Shown here one piece after another: positions 6,350-13,758 of a stretch of DNA of 16,037 nucleotides. The notes beneath the pieces were generated by a model. That model made no database searches. It was not told where the DNA came from and saw only the letters and a list, made by a program, of their open reading frames with translations. Position numbers and translations under genes: made by a program. Every line of letters begins with the position of its first letter. Within the stretch, counting starts at the first letter, position 1. Origin of the DNA: Actinocrinis sp046724665. GTDB lineage: Bacteria > Actinomycetota > Actinomycetes > Streptomycetales > Catenulisporaceae. Location: positions 1-16,037 of the forward strand of contig JBKOWZ010000169.1 in NCBI GenBank assembly GCA_046724665.1, read 5' to 3'.

Positions 6350-8118
6350 GCGGGCCGGGCTACGGCAGCACGCCGCGGATCACGGTGGACGGCTCGCCGC
6401 CTGCCGACGCCGTGCTGCAATCGCTCATCAAGGTGCTGGTCGACGCGCAGTTGCACCTGCCGGACATGTTCGTCATCGAATTCCTCGACCCCGGGCGGGA
6501 CGTGGTGCGCCGCGCCGGAATCGACTTCGGCAGCCGGATCGAGATCTCGGCCACCGCGGCGAACGGCAGCGACGGCGCGGGGACGCTGATCGTCGGCGAG
6601 GTCACCGGCCTGGAGCAGGACACCGACGCCACCGGCACCTGGACGGTCGTGCGCGGCTACGACCTGTCGCACCGGCTGTGCCGCGGCCGGCGCACCCGCA
6701 CGTTCCTGGACGCCACCGACGGCGACATCGTGCGCCGCGTGGCCGCTGACGCAGGCCTCGAACTCGGCGACGTCGATGACGACGGCGCCGTGCATCCGCA
6801 TGTGGGCCAGGTGAATCTGACCGACTGGGAGTTCCTGCGCGCCCGGGCGAACGAGCGCGGGCGCGAGGTCGCCGTCGTCGGGGGCCGGCTGGTCTGGCAC
6901 GCACCGGTCTCGCACGACACCGCGCCCGCGGCCCTCGACGACGTCCTGGCCCCGCCGCGGCCCGCGCAGTTGCTGCTCGGGGCCAACCTGCTGCGCCTCG
7001 CGCCGCGAGTGACCGCGGCCGAGCAGGTCGGCGAGGTGTGGGTGCGCGGCTGGGATCCGGAGACCAAGCAGCCGGTGCGCGGCAGCGCGAAAACGGCGAC
7101 GGTGAGCGCGAATTCGGGTGCTCATCCGAGCGACCTGGCCGGCCGCTTCTCCGCGGCGCCGTTCCTGGTCGCGGACCGGCCCGTGCGTGACGAGCAGGAG
7201 GCTGACGCGGTCGCGGCGGCGGTCGCCGAGCAGATCGCCGGCGCGCACGCCGAGATGACCGGCCTCGCTCTCGGCGATCCGAAGCTGCTGCCCGGCGCGG
7301 CGGTCTCGGTCGCCGGGTCCGGTTGGCCGCACGACGGCGACTACGTCCTGTCCGGCGCGCGCCACCGCTACGACGAGACCGGCTACCACACCGAGTTCAC
7401 CGTCAGCGGCCGGCAGGAGCGCACGCTGCTCGGCCTGGCCTCGCTCGGCGCGACGAAGCATGGGCACCGCGGCAGCGGCCGTCCATGGCCCGGCCTGGTC
7501 ATCGGTCAGGTTACTGATATCGACGACCCGGACCGGCGCTTCCGGGTGAAGGTCTGCTTCCCGTGGCTCTCCGACGACTACGAGTCCTGGTGGGCCAGGG
7601 TCGCGCAGCCGGGCGCCGGCGACCAGCGCGGCCTGGCCTGGCTGCCCGAGGTCGGCGACGAGGTGCTGGTCGGATTCGTACACGGCGACGTGCGCGATCC
7701 GTACGTGCTCGGCGGGCTCTACAACGGTGCGGACCATCCGCCGCTGAACGACCAGCTCGTGGACGGCGGCGCGGGCCAGGTGCTGCGCCGGGTGCTCGGC
7801 TCGCGCACCGGGCACCAACTGGTGTTCAGCGACGACGATCAGGACTCGCAGATCCACCTGGCCACCGGCGACGGCTCGGCGACGATCACCCTCGACTCGT
7901 CGAACACGAAGATCGTGATCGACGGCTCGGGCACGGTGACGATCCACGCCGGCGGGCCGCTCAAGCTCGACAGCGACGGCGACCTGGAGATCAACGCGAA
8001 CGGCGGCGACCTGAAGCTGAGCGCCGCCGGCCAGGTGAAGATCTCGGCGGGCACCGGGGCTTCCCTGGACGGCGGGCCGCAGGTCAGCGTGTCAGGCAGC
8101 ATCATCAAGTTGAACTAG
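6346..8118 (+). CDS. eCIS spike protein (VgrG-like gp27/gp5 fusion, Afp8-type)
   Basis: This 590-residue protein should trimerise into the central hub and membrane-piercing spike. Residues 1-365 form the gp27-like hub: VLVDAQLHLPDMFVIEF (30-46), WTVVRGYDLSHRLCRGRRT (99-117), then VNLTDWEFLRARANERGREV (156-175). Residues about 382-462 are the gp5-type OB domain, with GLVIGQVTDIDDPDRRFRV and WARVAQPGAG, WLPEVGDEVLVGFVHGD and DPYVLGGLYNG, a near-diagnostic VgrG signature. Residues 485-590 alternate short strands (IVIDGSGTVTIHAGG and LKLSAAGQVKISAG) as in the triple-stranded spike helix. No extra C-terminal toxin domain is fused. It begins in an ATGA overlap with the LysM gene and is followed by a 64-base gap before the PAAR gene. 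Confidence 0.97.
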   Translation: MSGPGYGSTPRITVDGSPPADAVLQSLIKVLVDAQLHLPDMFVIEFLDPGRDVVRRAGIDFGSRIEISATAANGSDGAGTLIVGEVTGLEQDTDATGTWTVVRGYDLSHRLCRGRRTRTFLDATDGDIVRRVAADAGLELGDVDDDGAVHPHVGQVNLTDWEFLRARANERGREVAVVGGRLVWHAPVSHDTAPAALDDVLAPPRPAQLLLGANLLRLAPRVTAAEQVGEVWVRGWDPETKQPVRGSAKTATVSANSGAHPSDLAGRFSAAPFLVADRPVRDEQEADAVAAAVAEQIAGAHAEMTGLALGDPKLLPGAAVSVAGSGWPHDGDYVLSGARHRYDETGYHTEFTVSGRQERTLLGLASLGATKHGHRGSGRPWPGLVIGQVTDIDDPDRRFRVKVCFPWLSDDYESWWARVAQPGAGDQRGLAWLPEVGDEVLVGFVHGDVRDPYVLGGLYNGADHPPLNDQLVDGGAGQVLRRVLGSRTGHQLVFSDDDQDSQIHLATGDGSATITLDSSNTKIVIDGSGTVTIHAGGPLKLDSDGDLEINANGGDLKLSAAGQVKISAGTGASLDGGPQVSVSGSIIKLN

Positions 8119-8160
8119 CGCATATTGAACTAGCACAAAGCACTGATCCACCTAGCACAA
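8110..8160 (+). repeat. Short direct repeats at the spike stop codon
   Basis: TTGAACTAGC occurs at 8110-8119, spanning the spike stop codon TAG, and again at 8125-8134. CTAGCACAA occurs at 8130-8138 and again at 8152-8160. The overlapping copies fill much of the 64-base gap before the PAAR gene and look like small local duplications, the first including the last codons and stop. No function is evident. Confidence 0.5.
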
Positions 8161-8182
8161 TGGGAAGGGGCGGGGAATCCCC

Positions 8183-8575
8183 ATGGGCCAGCCAGCAGCG
8201 GTCAGCGGCGACCAGGTCAACGCGGTCTGTTCGCTGCATCTGATGCCGAACCCGGCGACCGGCGCGCCGCAGCCCGCGCCGCCGCTGCCGTTCGCGGCGC
8301 CGATCACGCTCGGGGTGTGCGCGACGGTGCTCATCGGCGGCTCGCCGGCGGTCGTCGTCGGCGCCACCGGCGTGAACACGCCGCCACACGTCGGGCTGCA
8401 CCCGGCGGACCCGTTCTTCGCGCCGCCGACTCAACAGGCTGTCGTCGCCGCGGGCAGCAGCAGCGTCCTGTTCGGCGGGATACCGGCCGCGCGCACCGGC
8501 GACAGCGCGACGTGCTGCGGACAGCCCACCGGCACGCTGGTCGGCTCCGCAGCGACCGTATTGATCGGGGGCTGA
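8183..8575 (+). CDS. PAAR-repeat spike tip protein
   Basis: A 130-residue PAAR protein that should cap the VgrG-like trimer as a metal-stabilised cone. The repeats are visible as ATVLIGGSPAVVVGATGVNT (47-66), SSVLFGGIPAARTGDSATCC (93-112) and a closing SAATVLIGG. Candidate metal ligands are H19, H69 or H73 and C111/C112. The length is typical of stand-alone PAAR proteins, with no fused effector. ATG 8183 is preceded by the purine-rich GGAAGGGGCGGGG; the last bases, GGGGAATCCCC at 8172-8182, can form a four-base-pair hairpin abutting the start. The gene lies between the spike and gp25 genes, as in other eCIS loci. Confidence 0.95.
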   Translation: MGQPAAVSGDQVNAVCSLHLMPNPATGAPQPAPPLPFAAPITLGVCATVLIGGSPAVVVGATGVNTPPHVGLHPADPFFAPPTQQAVVAAGSSSVLFGGIPAARTGDSATCCGQPTGTLVGSAATVLIGG

Positions 8576-8576
8576 G

Positions 8577-9050
8577 ATGACCGCGATCGACATGCACACG
8601 GCCGATTTCGACGCAGCCGCCACGGCCACGGCCGGCACCGGCGCGATGAGCACCCTCGCCGACGACTTCGTCGGCCGGGGCTGGAAGTTCCCGCTGCGGA
8701 TCGACAGCACCGGCGCGTTCGCGCTCTCCAGCGGGGACGAGGACGTGGCCGAGTCGATCCGGCTGATCCTCGGCACCAGCCCGGGCGAGCGGCCGATGCG
8801 CCCGGAGTTCGGCTGCCCGATCCATGAGCTGATCTTCGACACCGTGGACGCCTCACTGGCCGGCCGGGTCGCCTCGCTGGTCGAGGCGGCGCTGACCCGC
8901 TGGGAGCCGCGCATCGACGTGCTCGGCGTGACCGCGAGCCCTGATCCGGCCGCGCCGCACGTGCTGCGGATCGCGGTGGACTACCGGATCAGCGCCACCA
9001 ACGACCGGCGCAACCTGGTCTTCCCCTTCTACGCCATCCCGCAGGACTGA
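8577..9050 (+). CDS. gp25-like baseplate wedge protein (Afp9-type)
   Basis: This 157-residue protein belongs to the T4 gp25/GPW family that joins the inner baseplate to the first sheath ring. The core runs from GRGWKFPLRIDSTGAFAL (33-50) through VAESIRLILGTSPGERPMRP (57-76) and EFGCPIHELIFD (77-88) to the conserved EPR (110-112) in WEPRIDVLGV. The strand YRISATNDRRNLVFPFY closes the fold. The start at 8577 follows the PAAR stop by one base with GGGGG upstream; an internal ATG at 8646 would remove a 23-residue Ala/Thr-rich lead and is a possible alternative. It is immediately followed by the J-like baseplate gene. Confidence 0.95.
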   Translation: MTAIDMHTADFDAAATATAGTGAMSTLADDFVGRGWKFPLRIDSTGAFALSSGDEDVAESIRLILGTSPGERPMRPEFGCPIHELIFDTVDASLAGRVASLVEAALTRWEPRIDVLGVTASPDPAAPHVLRIAVDYRISATNDRRNLVFPFYAIPQD

Positions 9051-9056
9051 GCGACG

Positions 9057-11060
9057 ATGCCGCTGCCCGCACCCGATCTCGACGACCGCCGCTTCCAGGA
9101 CTTCGTGGACGACGCCAAGCGGTTGATCCGCCGGCGCGTGCCGACCTGGAGCGACCACAACGTGCACGATCCCGGCATCACCCTGATCGAGGCGGTGGCC
9201 ACCATCGCCGACCAGCTCGCCTACCGGCTCAACCAGGTCCCCGAGCGGCATCACCGCAAGTTCCTCGACCTGCTCGGCATCACCCGCCGGGCGCCGAGCG
9301 CCGCGCGCGCCGAGCTGACGTTCAAGCTGTCCGCGCCGCGTCCGGACGTCGTCGTCATCCCGGCCGGGCACCGCGTCGGCACGCCGCGCGTCCCCGGCGA
9401 GCAGCCGGTGGGCTTCGCGACGCTGTCAGCGCTCAACATCGTGCCGGTCACGATGACGGAGCTGCGCGCCGCACCGGCCGTCGGCAGCGCAAGCGGCCAG
9501 GAACGTGCGGGCACGAACGAACCCGGTCCCGGCTCGGCCCACAGCGCCGACAATCTGCGCGATCTGCGGCCTCTGATGCGCCAAGGCGAGCCGGCAGCCT
9601 GTTTCTCCCCGGTTCCGCAACCAGGCGACCGGCTGTACATCGGGCTGTCGGACGCCGCGCCCGCGTGCCTGCTCTCGCTGCGCACCGACAGCCGCATCGA
9701 CGGCATCGGCGTCGATCCGGACCACCCGCCGCTGATCTGGGAGGCGTATCAGGCCTCGGGCTGGATGCGCTGCGAGGTCGAGCGGGACAGCACCGGCGGG
9801 CTCAACCGGCCCGGCGAGATCCTGCTGCACCTGCCGCCGCAGCACACGCACTGCCTGATCAACGGCGTGCGCGCGGCCTGGCTGCGTGCCGTGGTGACCA
9901 CGCCGGCGCCGAACGTCCCGGCATACAGCAGAACCCCGACACTCACCAAGCTCACCGCGGCCTGCATGGGCGGGACCGTCGCCGCCGTACACGCCGAGCG
10001 GATCACGAACGACGTGCTCGGCACGGCCGAAGGCGCCGCCGGTCAACGGTTCCGGCTGCACCAGGCTCCGGTGCTGCCCGGCTCGCAGCCGCCGGTCATC
10101 GAGGTCTCCTCCGAGGACGGCTGGCTGGAGTGGCATCAGGTCGCCGACTTCGCGAACAGCGGCCGGGACGACCGGCACTACACGCTCGATCCGATGACGG
10201 GAGAGATCGAATTCGGCCCCGCGGTGCGGCTGGCCGATGGCAGCGTGCGCTGCCACGGCAAGGTGCCGCCGGAGCACGCGACGGTCCGGATGCGCGAGTA
10301 CTGGACCGGCGGCGGCGCGGTCGGGAACGTCGGCGCCGGGCGGCTGACCGTGATGCGCTCGGCGATCCCGTTCGTCTCCTCGGTGACCAACCGGTCGCCG
10401 GCACGCGGCGGGCGCGACGGCGAGACGGTCGCGGAGGCCAAGGTCCGCGCCTCGCTCGCGCTACGCAGCCAGGACCGCGCGGTGACGGCCGAGGACTACG
10501 AGGCGATCGCGACGCGCGCGGTCTCCGGTGCCGTGCGTGTGCGCTGCGTGCCGTCGTCGAGCCCGGGCGATCCGGTACGCGTGCTCGTCGTGCCCGACGT
10601 ATCAGGGTACGGACCCGGCCGCATTCCCTTCGACGCGCTCACTCCCGACGAGCCGAGCATGGCAGGCATCGCCGCGGCGCTCGAGCAGCGCCGTCTCGTC
10701 GGCGTGCGCATCGTCGTCGAACCGCCGCGCTACCAGGGGGTGACGGCCGCGGTCCGGCTGAGATCGCGACGTACCGAAGACCTCGAAGAGGTGCGTGCGG
10801 CGGCGCTCGCGGCGCTCTATCGCAGGCTGCATCCGCGTGACGGCGGGCCGGACGGCGCGGGCTGGCCGTTCGGCCGCGCGGTGACGCTCGGGGACGTGCA
10901 CGCCGCGCTCGCCGCGGTGCCCGGAGCCGACTACGTGGAAGAGGCCCGGCTCTACCCCGCCGACCCGGCAACCGGCGCCCGCGGCGAAGCGGCCGCGACG
11001 ATCGAGCTCGGCCCGGACATGCTGCCCTTCTCCTACGACCACCAGGTGCGGGTGAGCTGA
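9057..11060 (+). CDS. Baseplate J-like wedge protein (Afp11-type)
   Basis: This 667-residue protein is a large baseplate wedge subunit of the gpJ/gp6 type, which dimerises around the spike and triggers sheath contraction. The N-terminus has RRRVPTWSDHNVHDPGITLI (25-44) and ADQLAYRLNQVPERHHRKFL (51-70), diagnostic of the putative baseplate assembly protein family. The J core lies at about 415-500: GGAVGNVGAGRLTVMRSAIP, then SVTNRSPARGGRDGETVAEA, SQDRAVTAEDYEAIATRAVS. The C-terminal region VTLGDVHAALAAVPGADYVE is also typical. Residues about 140-175 form a Gly/Ala/Pro loop that looks inserted. The gene starts six bases after the gp25 stop and runs directly into the next ATG. Confidence 0.96.
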   Translation: MPLPAPDLDDRRFQDFVDDAKRLIRRRVPTWSDHNVHDPGITLIEAVATIADQLAYRLNQVPERHHRKFLDLLGITRRAPSAARAELTFKLSAPRPDVVVIPAGHRVGTPRVPGEQPVGFATLSALNIVPVTMTELRAAPAVGSASGQERAGTNEPGPGSAHSADNLRDLRPLMRQGEPAACFSPVPQPGDRLYIGLSDAAPACLLSLRTDSRIDGIGVDPDHPPLIWEAYQASGWMRCEVERDSTGGLNRPGEILLHLPPQHTHCLINGVRAAWLRAVVTTPAPNVPAYSRTPTLTKLTAACMGGTVAAVHAERITNDVLGTAEGAAGQRFRLHQAPVLPGSQPPVIEVSSEDGWLEWHQVADFANSGRDDRHYTLDPMTGEIEFGPAVRLADGSVRCHGKVPPEHATVRMREYWTGGGAVGNVGAGRLTVMRSAIPFVSSVTNRSPARGGRDGETVAEAKVRASLALRSQDRAVTAEDYEAIATRAVSGAVRVRCVPSSSPGDPVRVLVVPDVSGYGPGRIPFDALTPDEPSMAGIAAALEQRRLVGVRIVVEPPRYQGVTAAVRLRSRRTEDLEEVRAAALAALYRRLHPRDGGPDGAGWPFGRAVTLGDVHAALAAVPGADYVEEARLYPADPATGARGEAAATIELGPDMLPFSYDHQVRVS

Positions 11061-11726
11061 ATGAGGGGCCTGATCAGCAGGCAGGAGCCCGGCGCGCTCG
11101 GCATCGCCTCGGCGCTGCGCCAGGCGATTCCGGCGGTGTACCAGGAAGATCCGCTGTTCATGCTGCTGTGCGCGGCCTTTGACGACCTCATGGCGCCGCT
11201 GGTGACCGCGGTGGACTGCTTCGACGCTTATCTGGACCCTTATCTGGCACCGGCCGATTTCCTGCCTTGGCTCGCGGACCTGGTCGGATATCAGGATCCG
11301 GTCAGGCACGGCGCAGATGACGAGCGGGAGCGGATCGCGGCGGCGGTGGGCGATCACAACCGACGCGGCACGGCGCTCGGCGTGCGCGAGGCCGCGGCGC
11401 GTGCTGTCGGCGTGCCGACCGAGCAGGTGACGCTGGACGATCCCGGCGGAACGCGATGGTCCACGACCGCCGGCGCAGCGTACGACGACTGGCCGCAGGC
11501 CGCACCGCGCGTGCGCGTGCCGATGCCGGCAGCGGCAGCATCGGAAGCGGCACCGAGCGGGGCGGATCAGGACCCGCAGAAGGTTTTGGCGGCGGTGCGC
11601 GCCGCGATCGAGGCGACGGCGGGTGCGCACTGCGCGATCGCCGTGGAGTTGGTGGCGGCCGGGGACGCGGCGCGGTCCCGCCGAGGACGGCCGCCCGGGG
11701 CGAGAACATACGGAGGCGAATCATGA
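11061..11726 (+). CDS. Baseplate/tail protein of gpI type (Afp12-like)
   Basis: This 221-residue protein begins immediately after the J-like stop (TGAATG) with GGGTGAG just upstream as ribosome binding site. It resembles P2 gpI-type tail proteins that pair with the J subunit: SALRQAIPAVYQEDPLFMLL (17-36), DAYLDPYLAPADFLPWLADL (55-74) and a helix RERIAAAVGDHNRRGTALGV (89-108) with AAARAVGV after it. Residues 150-221 are a lower-complexity Ala-rich segment, a last amphipathic portion (KVLAAVRAAIEATAGAHCAI), and a basic tail RSRRGRPPGARTYGGES. The end overlaps the membrane-protein gene by four bases. In Afp this protein helps cap the wedge and attach fibres; no fibre gene is present here. Confidence 0.9.
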   Translation: MRGLISRQEPGALGIASALRQAIPAVYQEDPLFMLLCAAFDDLMAPLVTAVDCFDAYLDPYLAPADFLPWLADLVGYQDPVRHGADDERERIAAAVGDHNRRGTALGVREAAARAVGVPTEQVTLDDPGGTRWSTTAGAAYDDWPQAAPRVRVPMPAAAASEAAPSGADQDPQKVLAAVRAAIEATAGAHCAIAVELVAAGDAARSRRGRPPGARTYGGES

Positions 11727-12796
11727 TTCTGTGTCGGGAGTGCGGCAACAGCGCGCCGTCGAGGGACGGCTTCTGCTCCTCCTGCGGGGCGTTGCTCGAC
11801 TGGTCGGGCGAGCGTGTCGAAACCCAGGTGCTGCCGACGGTGTCGGCAGTGCCGGCCGCGACCGCACCCGAGGGCGTCGCCGAAAAGCCCTGGCAGGCAA
11901 CGGTCACCCCGGAGGCGGTCGAGCCCGCGGGCCGCTTGCCGGGCGCCGAGGCGCGCCGCACCGAGCCGGTGCCCCTCGCGGCAGAGCCCGGATACACCGG
12001 TCCGTACTGCCAGGCGTGTGGCGTGCGCAATCCGGAGGACCGCACGTTCTGCCGGTCGTGCGGCGCGCCGTTGCAGCCGTCGGCCGCGGCCTCCACGCAG
12101 CGGCGCGGCTGGTGGCGGCGGATGATCGACCGCCTACTGCGACGCCGCCGCCAGTTCGCGGCCGGGCAGCGGCCCACCGGATTCCGCGACCACCACGGCG
12201 CCGGCAACGGTGCGTCCCACCGACGCCGGCTGCGACTGTCGAATATCAAGGTCAGCAGAGTCGCGCCGATCCTGATCGTCGCCGGGCTCGCGGGCGTCGG
12301 CCTCGGCCCCGCGCGCGGCTGGGTGACCAACGAAGTCAACAGCCTGTTCGGCAAGGCGAAGTCGAAGGTCAGCGAGCACTTCGTGAACGTCACCCCGGTC
12401 GGGGCGAGCGCCGCGTCCGAGAAGAGCCACGGCGCGGGTCTCGCGGTGGACGGGCTCAACAACACCTATTGGGCCAGCACGCAACACCGCGACGGCACCG
12501 GCGACACGATCACCGTGTCCTTCGCCTCGCCGGTGGACATCGACCAGATCGGCATCCTGTCCGGCGCGGACGCGCAGAACTTCCGCGCCTCGGCCCGGCC
12601 GCACGACCTGGTCGTGAGCGCCACGGGCGTGCCCGACACGGTGCTGACCTTCGACGACACCGCCGATTTCCAGAGCCGCGCGATCACCCTGCGGCACGTC
12701 ACCAAGGTGACCTTCACGGTGAAGGACTCGTACCCGGGCCAGAAGCAGCACGACCTGGCGATCCGAGACATCGAGTTCTTCGTCAAGTCGTCGTGA
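11723..12796 (+). CDS. Zinc-ribbon membrane protein with discoidin-like domain (CisA-like)
   Basis: A 357-residue protein starting at ATG 11723, with GGAGG upstream and a four-base overlap with the previous gene. Two zinc ribbons are visible: C4, C7, C18, C21 and C96, C99, C110, C113, each in a CxxCG form, separated by a Pro/Glu/Val-rich linker. An Arg-rich stretch (127-144 and 167-179) precedes one hydrophobic helix at about 180-200, so the N-terminus should be cytoplasmic and the C-terminus outside. Residues 222-356 resemble an F5/8 type C (discoidin) fold: AVDGLNNTYWAS (241-252), DTITVSFASPVDIDQIGILS (261-280) and a closing AIRDIEFFV. This domain often binds glycans. The layout fits the membrane protein CisA reported to dock and fire cytoplasmic CIS particles in Streptomyces; I infer the same role but have not aligned the two. 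Confidence 0.9.
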   Translation: MILCRECGNSAPSRDGFCSSCGALLDWSGERVETQVLPTVSAVPAATAPEGVAEKPWQATVTPEAVEPAGRLPGAEARRTEPVPLAAEPGYTGPYCQACGVRNPEDRTFCRSCGAPLQPSAAASTQRRGWWRRMIDRLLRRRRQFAAGQRPTGFRDHHGAGNGASHRRRLRLSNIKVSRVAPILIVAGLAGVGLGPARGWVTNEVNSLFGKAKSKVSEHFVNVTPVGASAASEKSHGAGLAVDGLNNTYWASTQHRDGTGDTITVSFASPVDIDQIGILSGADAQNFRASARPHDLVVSATGVPDTVLTFDDTADFQSRAITLRHVTKVTFTVKDSYPGQKQHDLAIRDIEFFVKSS

Positions 12797-12831
12797 CCAC
12801 GCGACATCGCGAGTGCTGCCGCCTGCGCTAG

Positions 12832-13758
12832 CTATGGCGTCCAGTGAGCCGGACGCCTCAGCGCCGGCGGCAGCCTCGTCGCGGCATCCCCCTTTGCCGC
12901 GTCAAGCTGTGCCTGCGTGAGGAAGAGAGCGTCGCTGAGGTCTGCGCCACATACGTCGGCGTCACGCAGGTCGGCACCGGTCACGTCCGCACGCCGCAGA
13001 TCGGCGTTGCGCAGATCAGCGGCGATCAACAGCGCACCACGCAGATTCGCCCCGCGCAGATCGGCAGCGCGAAGCCGAGCCGCCATCAAGTTGGCATTGC
13101 GATGATTGCGCTTGCGCCCTGGGACACTCCCCCGAGCAAGATCACTGACTCGCACCAGCAATGGGTTAACTTCCTCGCGCAGTGCTGCGACGTCAAGCGC
13201 CAGCAGCGCATCGGCGCCGGTGCGCGTGAGCCCGTCCACCCGATCGATGGCGCGCCGAAGGCCAGTACCCAGGGCCTGCTCGCCGACGAGGGCGAGCGCT
13301 TCAGTCAGATACCACAGCAGTTCGTGAAGCTGGCGCATGACGGCGAACGCTGAGAACATCTGCCGCGCGGTGCCAGGGTTCTGCCGCCAGTCCGCGCCGC
13401 CGAAGGTGACCTGCGAGATCTTCTGGCCCGCGCCAAGACAATCAAAAACAGTGCAGCCCCTGAATCCGCGCTCCCGCAGGTGTGCGTGAATCCCGCAGCG
13501 GAAGTCCTCGCCGAGGTTCACACACGGCTCCCCGGCGGGCTTGTCGATGGCGAACTCCGCCGAACGCGTCAAATGCAGCGCGACACAACACAGCCCAAAG
13601 CACTTGCCGCAGTCCGCCCCCAGCCCCAACCGCTCCCACTCCCCATCCCGCCCCTGCTCCCGCTCCCGCTCCCGTTCCCGCCCCTGGTCCCGACCATCGC
13701 CCAGTCCCCGCTCCCGATCCCGCCCCCACTCCCCAGGCACCGCCGCGCGCTTCCCCAT
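12832..13758 (-). CDS. Cys-rich (CxxCxxxCC) pentapeptide-repeat protein
   Basis: A 308-residue protein in three parts. Residues 9-43 are an Arg/Glu/Gly low-complexity stretch containing REREREREQ. Residues 45-120 are Cys-rich: C50, C53, C57, C58 in the pattern CxxCxxxCC, then C79, C88, C102 and C107, recalling YkgJ-type putative zinc/iron-chelating domains. Residues 130-210 are helical (RQMFSAFAVMRQLHELLWYL). Residues 218-280 are pentapeptide repeats of A(D/N)LRx type, such as AADLRGANLR and GADLRDADVC, which build a right-handed square beta-helix. The ATG at 13758 overlaps the kinase stop by one base (TGATG), so I chose it over an upstream ATG at 13845, inside the kinase gene. Such proteins are common in Streptomyces; the function is unknown, and a link to topoisomerase protection would be speculation. 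Confidence 0.85.
   Translation of the reverse strand: MGKRAAVPGEWGRDRERGLGDGRDQGREREREREQGRDGEWERLGLGADCGKCFGLCCVALHLTRSAEFAIDKPAGEPCVNLGEDFRCGIHAHLRERGFRGCTVFDCLGAGQKISQVTFGGADWRQNPGTARQMFSAFAVMRQLHELLWYLTEALALVGEQALGTGLRRAIDRVDGLTRTGADALLALDVAALREEVNPLLVRVSDLARGSVPGRKRNHRNANLMAARLRAADLRGANLRGALLIAADLRNADLRRADVTGADLRDADVCGADLSDALFLTQAQLDAAKGDAATRLPPALRRPAHWTP
12836..12857. terminator. Possible bidirectional stem-loop at the convergent gene ends
   Basis: GGCGTCC (12836-12842) and GGACGCC (12851-12857) form a perfect seven-pair stem with an eight-base loop. It sits at the last codons of the pentapeptide gene, 40 bases after the membrane-protein stop. There is no T-run on either side, so it would have to act as a T-less actinobacterial terminator or only slow transcription. 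Assigned from position and symmetry. Confidence 0.35.

Noticed and set aside
6034..7947. 637-residue open frame on the - strand
   Set aside because: It is antisense to the LysM and spike genes, is Arg/Val/Gly/His-rich without recognisable domains, and exists because high GC removes stop codons.
6346..8118. Spike protein as a T6SS VgrG with a fused effector
   Set aside because: The protein ends with the beta-helical spike at residue 590, has no C-terminal extra domain, and the locus has a sheath, LysM and J set of eCIS type with no T6SS membrane complex genes.
11623..12831. 402-residue + frame overlapping the membrane-protein gene
   Set aside because: It is an Arg/Gly/His-rich out-of-frame shadow lacking the zinc ribbons and membrane helix of the true frame.
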